Part shown: positions 16,616 through 25,756 of the stretch, in pieces
How positions within the stretch are numbered: the stretch's first letter is position 1
How the letters are laid out: every line of letters begins with the position of its first letter
Source: Tannerellaceae bacterium
Lineage (GTDB): Bacteria; Bacteroidota; Bacteroidia; Bacteroidales; Tannerellaceae
Direction: 5' to 3'
Assembly (NCBI GenBank): GCA_021203545.1
Contig: JAJQAZ010000152.1
Location: forward strand, 1 to 38,271
DNA length: 38,271 nucleotides
The notes under the pieces: model-generated
What the model was told of the DNA's origin: nothing
Databases searched by the model: none
Seen by the model: only the letters and a program-made list of their open reading frames with translations
Made by a program: the position numbers and the translations under genes

Positions 16616-18794
16616 AAATTTCGAAGGTAAACTTAAATCCGATGGATTGATATTCATATCTTTTAAATCCGGCAAAGACACCGACGTTAAATAGCTGATT
16701 ACCGATTCCGTAGCCTATTTCCGAATAACTGGGCAAAGCCGGGGTGGTGAGGGTACTGAAATAGAAGCGTTCGGATAGAACTAACCGGGAAGCCAATTTG
16801 GTATTGAATAACTGGAAAAGCACAAAGGGACTTTCATACATAAAATGGGCCTGAAAATATCTGTCGGAAGCATTGAACCATTCACTATCTAACAGATTAA
16901 ATACACCTCCGATCTGGTCTTCCCAGGTATCCGGGAAGTTACGGCGGCGGAAATACTCGAAGTCAGAAAAATAGGTAGACTTCTTTAATGTATATGCACC
17001 GGCACTTAAATGATAATTGAAAATCCGTAACATACCGATAGGAATGCTCTGGTTAATTTCTCCTTCTATGCGTGTATAATTTCCTGTGCTGTTTAATACG
17101 CCTGGTACTCCCCGGGCAAACTCAACAGATGCCGTCGGGAATCTGGAATAGACATACTCCTTTCTTTTTCCATCCATCCTGTAGTATTGGCGTGGGGTAT
17201 AAGTAAAGCGTACTAACGGAGTGAAGTCGTTGTATCTGTCATTTATTATATCTGTAATGTCTTCTTCAAGATCATCATCGATCAGGTTAGGTTTCTTAAT
17301 GGCTGTACGTTTGTGATAAGAGAGATCGGCAGAAACCTGAAAACCGTTAAATATTTCTATATTATGGCGGAATGTTAAATAATAGTGACGAAAATACTGC
17401 ATGTTAAGATCCTCGAATGTAAAGGTGGAGTCTTTCAACATTTCGTTGAGTTCATCCATGATCTCCGAAGAGTAACCGGTATTTTCGTTACCACCAGTCA
17501 GACTGAAACTTCCCATCTTTTTGGGTAAATAATCCCAGTAGATGGGAACATCAAAAAATACCTCTTTTCGTCTGGAGACGAATCCAAGTGAAGGGTTGAC
17601 CCTGAATTCTTTGTCGTTCTCAAATCTTTTGGTAAAACGTACTTTTTGTTTATAGGTGAAACCATTCTTCTTGGAATATCCCATCCGGAATGGGTTCAGG
17701 AATCCGGAATACCTCAGACGCATGGTTTTGTTGTTAAAACGAATGGAATTGGTGATTTTCTCGGTGGCTTTAAGGAACCGCAGGTTCAGTGTCGAATCCG
17801 GGTCTACCTCTTTGAATAGCTGACTCTTTTCGTATAATATTTCTTCTTCCGGCAGTAACGGGATTTTTCGTTTTTTATTCCAAAAGGTAGTATCCCGGAT
17901 AATCGGGATGGTATCGGATGATAAACGGAAATAATTGGATAGGTCGAGCGAGCGTTTCCGGCGGGGAGTATTGTTCTCTTCGATCCATTCTACGGATTGA
18001 TATTTAAATGCGGCATCGTAGTTGCTGACTACTGCGTTTCCGAGTATATGGTACCGGATGAAAAGACTGGCTGTTTCCGGAAGTACAAACCAGCGGTAAT
18101 CCCGGCTGAAAGACATGACCAGGTTAAAGTCTGCAAACGAATAACGCCCACTGATGTCGATTTTATCAACTGTCCAGTATTTATCAATGATATACAGGTC
18201 TCCACTCATCAGCTTCATACTCCATTGGTTGGGCAGAAACCGTATTTTATAGATTTTCAATCCATCTTCTTCTATTACTTCCCGTAAATCGAATTTATAA
18301 AAACGGAATGCGTTTTTAGCCAATGGCATCAGATATCCCTCGTTATAAGCGGTTGGTGCATATACATTCAGATTCAGGAAGTTCATAAATTCCTGCTGCT
18401 TTCTGTAATTGGGAATTGCATTGCCATTAAGGGCTTTAAAGTCATGGTAATAGATGTTGGGAGCTTCATACTTTGAATGACTTATCATTTCGAATACAAT
18501 GTCTTTTGTTTTGCGGTTGACCGGAAACACGTGATGTGCAAAACGAATCAGTTTATTTTGCCGTAATATTTCGGCTCTTCCTTTTACATAAATCTCCGAT
18601 TCATAACTGGATAAAGATTTCTCGTATCGTTTTGCATTGGCAATAACCAGTTGCATGATAGAATCGGCCTCCAGCTGGCTGGTAGTCCGGTTTTTACGGA
18701 ATAAATTAGCATGCTCGCTGTACACACTGGTCGTATCAGCAGCAACCCTCATAGTAAAGAGAAAGATAGTAAGTATATATACTAATTTATTCAA
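16608..18794 (-). CDS. DUF5686 family outer-membrane protein
   Basis: A 728-residue exported protein that starts with a short signal sequence (MNKLVYILTIFLFTMRVAA). The family core is recognisable from IMQLVIANAKRYEKSLSSY through SGDLYIIDKYWTVDKIDISG. The second half has alternating aromatic strands (e.g. YYRMDGKRKEYVYSRFPTAS) and ends in FEIFN with a terminal-aromatic strand typical of a beta-barrel. Many relatives carry an N-terminal carboxypeptidase-regulatory-like domain and are about 100 residues longer; that domain is absent here. The function of DUF5686 is unknown. A -7 box lies just upstream at 18816–18823. Confidence 0.75.
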   Translation of the reverse strand: MNKLVYILTIFLFTMRVAADTTSVYSEHANLFRKNRTTSQLEADSIMQLVIANAKRYEKSLSSYESEIYVKGRAEILRQNKLIRFAHHVFPVNRKTKDIVFEMISHSKYEAPNIYYHDFKALNGNAIPNYRKQQEFMNFLNLNVYAPTAYNEGYLMPLAKNAFRFYKFDLREVIEEDGLKIYKIRFLPNQWSMKLMSGDLYIIDKYWTVDKIDISGRYSFADFNLVMSFSRDYRWFVLPETASLFIRYHILGNAVVSNYDAAFKYQSVEWIEENNTPRRKRSLDLSNYFRLSSDTIPIIRDTTFWNKKRKIPLLPEEEILYEKSQLFKEVDPDSTLNLRFLKATEKITNSIRFNNKTMRLRYSGFLNPFRMGYSKKNGFTYKQKVRFTKRFENDKEFRVNPSLGFVSRRKEVFFDVPIYWDYLPKKMGSFSLTGGNENTGYSSEIMDELNEMLKDSTFTFEDLNMQYFRHYYLTFRHNIEIFNGFQVSADLSYHKRTAIKKPNLIDDDLEEDITDIINDRYNDFTPLVRFTYTPRQYYRMDGKRKEYVYSRFPTASVEFARGVPGVLNSTGNYTRIEGEINQSIPIGMLRIFNYHLSAGAYTLKKSTYFSDFEYFRRRNFPDTWEDQIGGVFNLLDSEWFNASDRYFQAHFMYESPFVLFQLFNTKLASRLVLSERFYFSTLTTPALPSYSEIGYGIGNQLFNVGVFAGFKRYEYQSIGFKFTFEIFN

Positions 18795-18815
18795 TGATCA
18801 GTCCTCAGTTTCGGG

Positions 18816-18823
18816 CAAACTTA
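18816..18823 (-). promoter_or_regulatory. -7 promoter box for the DUF5686 gene
   Basis: The minus strand reads TAAGTTTG, matching TAnnTTTG, 22 nt before the start codon. No TTG lies at the correct -33 spacing. Confidence 0.35.
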
Positions 18824-18899
18824 ATAATTTTAATCAAGAAACCCCCTTTTAGAATTCTAAATTGATTTTAAAAACACATTTTATCTATGAATTTGTTTA

Positions 18900-18928
18900 T
18901 TGATTAAGAAAAAAAAGTCTTAGATTTG
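18900..18928 (+). promoter_or_regulatory. sigma-ABfr-type promoter for the Crp/Fnr gene
   Basis: TTG (18900–18902), 18 nt, TAGATTTG (18921–18928). The predicted transcript start near 18935 gives a leader of about 25 nt before the GTG start. Confidence 0.5.
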
Positions 18929-18959
18929 TGCTTCATAAGTATGTTATATAGCAGCAGTC

Positions 18960-19661
18960 GTGGTTAAACAGCAGAAAGAAGAGGTCGATATTTCGGCCAG
19001 TTTATCAGATGTGTGGAGAGTTTTGACGGACAAAGAACGTGAAATTCTCCGGAAAAATTCGTCTATCCAGCGATTCAGGAAGAATGAATTGATTTACTGT
19101 GAAGGAGACGAACCGAAAGATATGATGTGCTTACTTAACGGCAAGGTGAAAATTTTTAAGGAAGGAGTAGGGGGGCGCAGCCAGATCATCCGGATGATCA
19201 AACCTATTCAATATTTTGGTTACCGTGCTTATTTTGCCCAGGAAGATTACCTGACAAATGCGTCGGCTTTTGAAGCCTCGAGTGTTTGTATGATCCCAAT
19301 GACTGTCGTAACTGATTTGTTGATGGGAAATCCGAATCTGGCAATGTTTTTTATTCGTCAGCTTTCGTCTGATCTGGGTATAGCCGACGAACGGACGGTG
19401 AATCTGACACAGAAACATATCCGCGGACGGTTGGCCGAATCATTATTATTCCTTAAAGATAGCTACGGACTGGAAGAAGATGGGGCAACCCTTAGTATCT
19501 ATCTGGCACGTGAAGACCTGGCAAATTTATCTAACATGACTACATCCAATGCCATTCGTACTTTATCAACTTTTGCTGCGGAGCGTATGATTGCGCTTGA
19601 CGGAAGGAAGATCAAGTTGATTGACATGGAGAAACTTAAAAAGATAAGCCGGTTAGGGTAA
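18960..19661 (+). CDS. Crp/Fnr family transcriptional regulator
   Basis: A 233-residue regulator. An N-terminal cyclic-nucleotide-binding beta-roll (RFRKNELIYCEGDEPKDMMC, LLNGKVKIF) is followed by the long dimerisation helix and a C-terminal Crp-type winged helix. Recognition sequence is around LAREDLANLSNMTTSNAIRT. There is no Fnr-like cysteine cluster near the N-terminus, so iron-sulfur sensing is unlikely; the ligand is unknown. No in-frame ATG is available, so GTG at 18960 is used. An out-of-frame ATG at 18941 gives only eight codons. It has its own promoter and a terminator at 19677. Confidence 0.88.
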   Translation: MVKQQKEEVDISASLSDVWRVLTDKEREILRKNSSIQRFRKNELIYCEGDEPKDMMCLLNGKVKIFKEGVGGRSQIIRMIKPIQYFGYRAYFAQEDYLTNASAFEASSVCMIPMTVVTDLLMGNPNLAMFFIRQLSSDLGIADERTVNLTQKHIRGRLAESLLFLKDSYGLEEDGATLSIYLAREDLANLSNMTTSNAIRTLSTFAAERMIALDGRKIKLIDMEKLKKISRLG

Positions 19662-19676
19662 GAATCTTAATAACAG

Positions 19677-19710
19677 AAAAAGCTGATTCAGGAATGAGTC
19701 AGCTTTTTTT
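19677..19710. terminator. Terminator shared by the convergent crp-like gene and kdsA
   Basis: AAAAAGCTGA (19677–19686) pairs with TCAGCTTTTT (19699–19708), with further Ts after it. It lies between the Crp/Fnr stop (19661) and the kdsA stop (19724). The A-rich 5' arm makes it usable on both strands. Confidence 0.8.
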
Positions 19711-19723
19711 GTTTTAGGGTATA

Positions 19724-20527
19724 TTATAAAATAGCTTCACGTATGCGCACCAGTTTTTCGAGTAGTCCTTCTAACAGGTCTAATTGTAACATGTTGGCTC
19801 CGTCTGATTTGGCACAGCCTGGGGTGGGATGGGTTTCGATAAACAGGCCATCCGCACCTACTGCTATCGCTGCTTTTGCCACTGTTTCGATCAATGAAGG
19901 CAAGCCACCTGTTACACCCGTTGTCTGGTTGGGTTGTTGTAGGGAGTGGGTAACATCCATTACGACAGGAAAGCCGGAGGATTGCATTTGCGGGATGCCC
20001 CGGTAATCAACCACAAGATCGGTATAGCCGAAGGTGGTTCCCCGTTCGGTAATCATTACATTCTTGTTTCCGGCATCTACTACCTTTTGTATAGCAAACT
20101 GCATACTACCGGGCGATAGGAATTGTCCTTTCTTTATGTTCACAATTTTTCCTGTTTCCGCGGCTGCCACTAACAGGTCTGTCTGGCGGCACAGGAATGC
20201 AGGAATTTGCAATACATCCACATATTCGGCAGCCATCGCTGCTTCGTGGTTCTCGTGAATATCTGTAACGGTCGGCACCTGAAATGTATCATTTACTTTT
20301 TTTAGTATTTTCAATGCCTTTTCGTCGCCAATACCGGTAAATGAGTCAAGGCGTGAGCGGTTGGCTTTGCGGTAAGATCCTTTGAATACGAAAGGAATAT
20401 CTAGTCTGTCTGTGATTCCTTTGATCTTTTCAGCTATTTCCAATGCCATCTCTTCTCCCTCTATTACACAGGGGCCGGCCATCAGGAAAAAGTTCTTTTT
20501 CCCACTTAAATCGTTGTTCGTTATCAT
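19724..20527 (-). CDS. kdsA: 3-deoxy-8-phosphooctulonate synthase
   Basis: Condenses phosphoenolpyruvate with arabinose 5-phosphate to make Kdo 8-phosphate for the lipopolysaccharide inner core. A 267-residue TIM barrel with AGPCVIEG (17–24), FKGSYRKANRSRLDSFTG, ITERGTTFGY and THSLQQPNQTTGVTGG, and the C-terminal FIETHPTPGCAKSDG. Cys and His residues at AGPC and ETHP resemble the metal-binding set of class II KdsA, but metal dependence is not proven by this. The start overlaps the miaA stop by ATGA, so the two are translationally coupled. Confidence 0.95.
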   Translation of the reverse strand: MITNNDLSGKKNFFLMAGPCVIEGEEMALEIAEKIKGITDRLDIPFVFKGSYRKANRSRLDSFTGIGDEKALKILKKVNDTFQVPTVTDIHENHEAAMAAEYVDVLQIPAFLCRQTDLLVAAAETGKIVNIKKGQFLSPGSMQFAIQKVVDAGNKNVMITERGTTFGYTDLVVDYRGIPQMQSSGFPVVMDVTHSLQQPNQTTGVTGGLPSLIETVAKAAIAVGADGLFIETHPTPGCAKSDGANMLQLDLLEGLLEKLVRIREAIL

Positions 20528-21465
20528 ATTGTTTTTTTATTTTCTTCTAATAACCCGATTGTTCTCTCTATTTTTTCTTCCGTAGGAAGCATCGCATCCA
20601 TCCAGTGGATTGTAAATCCCCTCCGTTCCATACCCCGGAACCATGTCATTTGCCGTTTAGCAAACTGGTGGATTGCGATCTCCAATTGGTTTATCATATC
20701 CCCATAAGTTAACTTACCGGTGATATAAAGTGTCAGGTATTTGTATTCCAGACCATAATAAATCAGGTCTTCCGGGGCTACCCCGGTAGCCAGTATTCCC
20801 TTGACTTCATCCACCATGCCTTCTTCCAGCCGTGCCCGTAACCGCCGGGATATTTTTTCTCTTCTTAGTTCCCGGTCGATATCGATTCCTATAATCAGGC
20901 TGTTCAGGGGTGGATATTCGTTTTGTGCCGGAGCTTCCGTTTTATAAAACTCCTCAATCTCTATCGCCCGGATAGCCCGCTGGGCACTGTCCACATCTGT
21001 TTTGTTATGTAATTCTTTGTATGAAGCCAGGATTTCTTCCAGTTCCTGAAGCGATTTATCTTTCAGTGATTCCCTTAATGCCGGGTTTTCCGGTACATCC
21101 AGTAGTTTGTAACCTTTCAATACCGCTTCCATATACATCCCGGTTCCACCACACAACACCGGGATTTTGTCTCTGCCACGTATTTCTTCATATACCCGGA
21201 AGAAATCATGCTGGTATTCGAATACATTATATTTATAGCCGGGGGGATGGATATCAATCAGGTGATACGGAATCTGTTTGCCATTTATTATATATTCGGA
21301 AAGGTCTTTTCCGGTTCCGATATCCATAGAACGGTATACCTGCCGGGAATCGCCACTGATAATTTCCGTTTGTAGCCTGCCGGCCAGGTGGGTGGCAAAT
21401 GCCGTTTTGCCCGATGCGGTAGGCCCTAATACCGTTATAAGCTCGTATCTGTTCATAAAGAACAA
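20524..21465 (-). CDS. miaA: tRNA dimethylallyltransferase
   Basis: Adds the isopentenyl group to A37 of tRNAs reading UNN codons. The P-loop GPTASGKT is at residues 14–21, followed by SGDSRQVYRSMDIGTGK and HLIDIHPP. The tRNA-contacting helical region includes DSAQRAIRAIEI, and the C-terminus has FAKRQMTWFRG. At 313 residues it is full length. A second start at 21456 (MNRYELI) is equally possible. It lies 14 bp after the LytTR regulator gene and overlaps kdsA by 4 bp, so it is probably part of the same long minus-strand transcript. Confidence 0.95.
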   Translation of the reverse strand: MFFMNRYELITVLGPTASGKTAFATHLAGRLQTEIISGDSRQVYRSMDIGTGKDLSEYIINGKQIPYHLIDIHPPGYKYNVFEYQHDFFRVYEEIRGRDKIPVLCGGTGMYMEAVLKGYKLLDVPENPALRESLKDKSLQELEEILASYKELHNKTDVDSAQRAIRAIEIEEFYKTEAPAQNEYPPLNSLIIGIDIDRELRREKISRRLRARLEEGMVDEVKGILATGVAPEDLIYYGLEYKYLTLYITGKLTYGDMINQLEIAIHQFAKRQMTWFRGMERRGFTIHWMDAMLPTEEKIERTIGLLEENKKTI

Positions 21466-21479
21466 AGATAGTAAATTTT

Positions 21480-22175
21480 TTACTCCAAGCGGTTTTTAAG
21501 GAGTGTGCGGAATATCTCTTCCCGCTGGCTTTTGGAAACAGGTATTTTATCAGTCCCAATAATCAGCTGATTCCCTTCGATAGAGCGTATCTGAGTAGAA
21601 TTAATAATATAGGAACGGTGTACCTGCAGGAATTTACCGGAAGGAAGCGAAGTGATCATGTTTTTCAACGTAGAATGAACAATATCCTTCGCGTTGGCCG
21701 TGTGGATAACTACGTAGTTTTCGAGGCTTTCAATAAACAGGATTTCGTCAAAAAATATCTTTTTATATTGTTTCCCGCTTTTTACAAAAAAGAAATCTTC
21801 TCCTTCCTCTTTTTTCTCTTCAAACAGGCTGTATACTTTATTAACAGCTTTCAGGAAGCGTTCAAAAGGAACCGGTTTTAACAGATAATCCACCACATCC
21901 AGTTCATAGCCCTGCAGGGCATATTGTGTATAGGCTGTAGTCAGAATTACTTTAGGAGGGTTTAGTAAACCGGTCAGAAAGTCGATTCCGGATAGATAAG
22001 GCATCTCTATATCCAGAAAAAGCAAGTCAACCTGTTGAACCTTTAACAGTGAGTTTAATTCAATCGCATTTTCGCATTCACCTACTAAGGTCAGAAAATC
22101 TATTTTTTCCACATATCCTCTTATCCCTTTACGGGCAACAGGTTCGTCGTCTACAATAACACATTTAATATCCAT
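21480..22175 (-). CDS. LytTR-family response regulator
   Basis: A 231-residue two-component regulator. The receiver domain has the acidic pair at D9–D10, the phospho-acceptor D55 in LLFLDIEMPY, and K100 in YLLKPVPF. The C-terminal LytTR DNA-binding domain spans roughly 130–231, with DEILFIESLENYVVIHT, FLQVHRSYIINS and a terminal VSKSQREEIFRTLLKN. Its start overlaps the kinase gene by 11 bp. It lies downstream of an outer-membrane receptor gene, suggesting it controls that receptor or envelope functions; this is contextual. Confidence 0.92.
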   Translation of the reverse strand: MDIKCVIVDDEPVARKGIRGYVEKIDFLTLVGECENAIELNSLLKVQQVDLLFLDIEMPYLSGIDFLTGLLNPPKVILTTAYTQYALQGYELDVVDYLLKPVPFERFLKAVNKVYSLFEEKKEEGEDFFFVKSGKQYKKIFFDEILFIESLENYVVIHTANAKDIVHSTLKNMITSLPSGKFLQVHRSYIINSTQIRSIEGNQLIIGTDKIPVSKSQREEIFRTLLKNRLE

Positions 22176-23222
22176 CTTTTTCAGGCTCTATGATTAAACA
22201 TGCACGAAATTTGTTCTCTTCTTTTCCTGTTTTAAATATATACCTGTCCGGGTACAAAATGGAAAGCCTGCGTTTCAGGTTTTCAATACCTATCCCTTTG
22301 TTTTTATTGGAGTAGATCTTGTTTTGTGGAGAAATGGAGTTTTCTATAGTAAACCGGATTCCATTATCCGTCATCCGGATATCAATGTCTATCCGGTATT
22401 CTCCGTCTACATATTTAAACGCATTTTCCAGTAAAGGCTGAAATAATAGCGGATGTAACAGTTGGTCGTTTAGTACCGGGTCAACTGTCATATGCAGGCA
22501 TAACCGTTCGCTGATCCGTAATTGCTGGAAACTGATATAGTTATTAATAAAATCGATCTCTTCGCGAATGCTTACAATCTTATTTACTCCATATAGCTGG
22601 TAACGCAATAATTCCGATAATAACTCTACTGTTTTTTTGGCAACATCGTTCTCTTCGTTGATTTGGAAATAGACTGTATTCAATGCGTTAAACAGAAAAT
22701 GAGGATGGTATTGAGCTTTCAGATAATCCAGTTCGGTTTCTAACTGTTTGCTTTTTAACCCTTCTAATTGTAATTTTTGCTGCATATAGTTTTTATCTAC
22801 AATATCATTTCTGATTAATGTGTAATATAGTAATAGCAACGGAACTAATACCACATTGGAAAGTATGTAATCAATGAATCCGTCGCCCAGGTACAACAGG
22901 CCGGTTGTATCTCCCAAAAATACAGTTCCATTGAGAAAAACGATAGTAGAAAGAAGTACTTTCAGGTATTCTTTTATAACCGTTTGGTTGGTTTCAGAAA
23001 AGTTTGTTTTTCTGTTCAGCCTTTTACGCCAGATAATATCTAACAAATAACAACTACAAATAATCACAACCAGTGCTGTAATATGGTATCTCATCTCGCC
23101 GGGCCAGAAAGTATCTTTTTTTGTGAAGTCTGTCGTTATCCGTAAAATATTGAACATGAGTACAGCGAGGAAAAAAGGATATATCCAGCTGATCAGGCAT
23201 CGTTTTTTCTGTTGTTATTCAT
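22165..23222 (-). CDS. LytS-type sensor histidine kinase (likely 5' frameshift)
   Basis: The clean frame gives 330 residues from a Met at 23157. A membrane region (ITALVVIICSCYLLDIIW; IVFLNGTVFL; NVVLVPLLLLYYTLI) precedes the His_kinase motif HPHFLFNALNTVYF (residues 151–164 of that frame, H153 the likely phospho-acceptor). A degenerate ATPase domain follows (LLENAFKYV, NKGIGIENLKRRL). Upstream of 23157 the same frame encodes a convincing extra helix (RCLISWIYPFFLAVLMFNIL). An ATG at 23222 overlaps the receptor stop as ATGA and reads MNNNRK; one more A in the sense-strand A6 tract (plus strand T6, 23203–23208) joins it to that helix. The true protein probably has about 352 residues. Confidence 0.85.
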
Positions 23223-25648
23223 AGGTACAAATTTATCCGTTTACTTTCATCTATCCTATTCTCACGACGTGAATCTTTAATCTTGTTTCCCGAATTAAAC
23301 CGGTAAGAAAGTGTAACCCCTGCTACCCGTGTGTCTGTCTCCTCTGCATACCACCCTTTTAATACCGGGCTGGTAAAATCTATTTTTAACTGGTTTGACC
23401 AGAATATATCATTGGCATACAAGTATAAGGATACTTTGTTTTTGAAAAAATTTTTCTTTAACCCTGCGGAAATCATCCATAAAGGATGTATAATAGCCTG
23501 CCCTTCTGCCATTTTGCCGTTATAGAAACCGCTTACTTCTGCTGTCCAGCCCAGTGGCAGGATAAGTTGGTTATTTATATGTACCATAGGAGTCAGTAGG
23601 TTGTTTTTCTCTATAATATCTCTTATAGACCATTGAAATTGTTTATAAGTAACAGAAGAATTGATATGTAGTGTCCACCACCGGAAAGGCTGCATGTTAT
23701 TAAGTCCTATACGTATACCGGTAACGTGGTTGGAGGAGAGGTTTAAAGGGGTAACAATTGTTACATCGTTTTCATCTACCAGATAGCTTTTGGTGATCGG
23801 ACGTCTACGGTGGGAGTAAAACAGCCTGAGCCCATATTGTTTTTTCAGGAAATAGGCGAATTCTATATTATCTGTTAATTCCGGTTTTAGTTCCGTATTT
23901 CCTTTTTCGTTCAGATAGCGGTCGTTTACTTCAACGAAAGGATTCAGGTCCCGGTAATTGGGCCGTACAATGCGCCGTCCGTAAAGGACAGAGAAACTGT
24001 GATTGTCCGAAGGCTGGTATTTGACGATTGTATTCGGGAACAAATGAGTATAACTCTGTTTGAAGACAGAATCCTGTTCCATGTTTTTTTGCCACCCTTT
24101 TACATGCGTATTTTCTATCCGTAATCCGGTTTCGGTAGAAAATACCTTGTTCCATTGGGCATTCACCTGTGCATAGGCTGCGTGTATATTTTCATTATAC
24201 GAGAAAAAACTGCCCAGGCTGTGATTTACGGTCCAGTCACCATTCCGGAGATTTGTATAAACGGCATCATTGTTTACATCTACAAAAACCGTTTTTATGC
24301 CGGCATCCAGTTTAAACTTTTCCCGGAAGCTGTACGATAGATTTGTCTGGCCTGTATATATCCTGATTTTACCGTCTACACCTCCTGCCAGGGTATCTTT
24401 CTGCAAAGGTAATGAAGTAGCATGGAATGAATTGTGCTGCGAAAGATCCTGATCGTGACCGAATAGCTGGAAATCGAATGATGCATCCCATGTAAGATTT
24501 TCTTTTGGATCGTAGTTTATCCCTATTCCTCCGGTTAGATTTGTATGACGGATATTATATATATTATAGGTAGTAAGGCTTGAATCGCACTGTTCCTCAT
24601 AGATAAAATCAGAGATTGTTATTTCATTTTTTGTTCGTTTATACCAATTAGAGGTAATATAAGTGCCAATTGTTAGTCGTTCGGACAGATCATAATCTAT
24701 TCCGGTTCTGAAATAATGGGATTGCTGATTGTACATACGGTCTGCATAAATATTCCGGGTTACATCCTTAGGCAGAGAGGTCAGTATATCGAAATAGCCA
24801 CCGGCTGAATTGAGTATCAGGTATTCTTTTCCCCAGGAAAAAGAATAGTCTGCATAAAATCTGAATTTATTTTTTTGCAGGTTCAGGAACAGACTCTCAT
24901 ATCCTTTGGCATATTTTCCATACTGCACATTGGAAGTTGCCGAAAGATTTACTCCCTGTAGCTTTACTTTCTTCGTATGAATATTAATAATTCCGGCGTT
25001 ACCGGCTGCATCATATCTGGAAGAAGGATGAGTAATAAGTTCAATTTTGTCAACAGAAGTAGAAGGGAGAGAGCGTAACAGGTTTGCCAGGTTTTCGCCG
25101 GACAGATAGGTCTGCCTGTTGTTTATCATTACATAGATACCGGATTGGCCGTTCAGATAAATGGAGCCGTCATCACGGACAATCACTCCGGGCAGGTTTT
25201 TCAATGCATCCAATACATTCCCTTGCGCACCCAGAATAGAAGCCGAAAGATTTACAACAGTTTTACCGGCATCCATTTCTATATGTTTCTGTCCGGCAGT
25301 TACAACAACATCTTTCAGGTTATAGGTCTCTTCCGGTAGGGTAATAACTCCCAGGTGTACGGTTTCATTGGGAGAGGCGTTCATTTCAATCAATTGTTTA
25401 CGGAACCCTATCATAGATATTTCCAGTAAACAAGGGCCTGTATGCGTATATTCTATCCGGAAATCTCCGTTTGAACCCGTTACGGTTCCTGTTATATAAG
25501 AGGAATCAGATGCGTTTAACAATAACAGGGTTACACTTTGCAGCGCTTCGGTAGTTTGCTCCACAACTTTGCCGGTAATCGTGCTTTGTCCCCACAGGGC
25601 AACTGTACAAAATAATATACTTACTGAATTTATAAACTTTCTTTTCAT
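23219..25648 (-). CDS. TonB-receptor-like outer-membrane beta-barrel protein
   Basis: Starts with a signal peptide (MKRKFINSVSILFCTVALWG), then a carboxypeptidase-regulatory-like domain (TITGKVVEQTTEALQSVTLL to about residue 95). A TonB-plug-like domain follows (LKDVVVTAG; LDALKNLPGVIVRDDGSIYL; GNAGIINIHTKK), and then a long barrel of the OMP_b-brl_3 type. About 809 residues from this start. The frame is open to a TTG at 25702, but that TTG doubles as the -33 element of a promoter, so the Met at 25648 is chosen. Its TGA overlaps the likely kinase ATG. The ligand is unknown. Receptor, kinase and regulator form one operon. Confidence 0.88.
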   Translation of the reverse strand: MKRKFINSVSILFCTVALWGQSTITGKVVEQTTEALQSVTLLLLNASDSSYITGTVTGSNGDFRIEYTHTGPCLLEISMIGFRKQLIEMNASPNETVHLGVITLPEETYNLKDVVVTAGQKHIEMDAGKTVVNLSASILGAQGNVLDALKNLPGVIVRDDGSIYLNGQSGIYVMINNRQTYLSGENLANLLRSLPSTSVDKIELITHPSSRYDAAGNAGIINIHTKKVKLQGVNLSATSNVQYGKYAKGYESLFLNLQKNKFRFYADYSFSWGKEYLILNSAGGYFDILTSLPKDVTRNIYADRMYNQQSHYFRTGIDYDLSERLTIGTYITSNWYKRTKNEITISDFIYEEQCDSSLTTYNIYNIRHTNLTGGIGINYDPKENLTWDASFDFQLFGHDQDLSQHNSFHATSLPLQKDTLAGGVDGKIRIYTGQTNLSYSFREKFKLDAGIKTVFVDVNNDAVYTNLRNGDWTVNHSLGSFFSYNENIHAAYAQVNAQWNKVFSTETGLRIENTHVKGWQKNMEQDSVFKQSYTHLFPNTIVKYQPSDNHSFSVLYGRRIVRPNYRDLNPFVEVNDRYLNEKGNTELKPELTDNIEFAYFLKKQYGLRLFYSHRRRPITKSYLVDENDVTIVTPLNLSSNHVTGIRIGLNNMQPFRWWTLHINSSVTYKQFQWSIRDIIEKNNLLTPMVHINNQLILPLGWTAEVSGFYNGKMAEGQAIIHPLWMISAGLKKNFFKNKVSLYLYANDIFWSNQLKIDFTSPVLKGWYAEETDTRVAGVTLSYRFNSGNKIKDSRRENRIDESKRINLYL

Positions 25649-25671
25649 GACCGGTAAATAATTTTTTTCAG

Positions 25672-25702
25672 CGAAACTATTTATGCCGGTATCTATATTC
25701 AA
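25672..25702 (-). promoter_or_regulatory. Promoter of the receptor–kinase–regulator operon
   Basis: On the minus strand: TTG (25702–25700), 20 nt, TAGTTTCG (25679–25672). Spacing is ideal and the -7 box has one mismatch to TAnnTTTG. It supports the signal-peptide start at 25648. Confidence 0.45.
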
Positions 25703-25756
25703 TTTTATGTGACCAATGGCTTATTTCTTTTGATGAAATCCCCAAAACGGCGGAAA

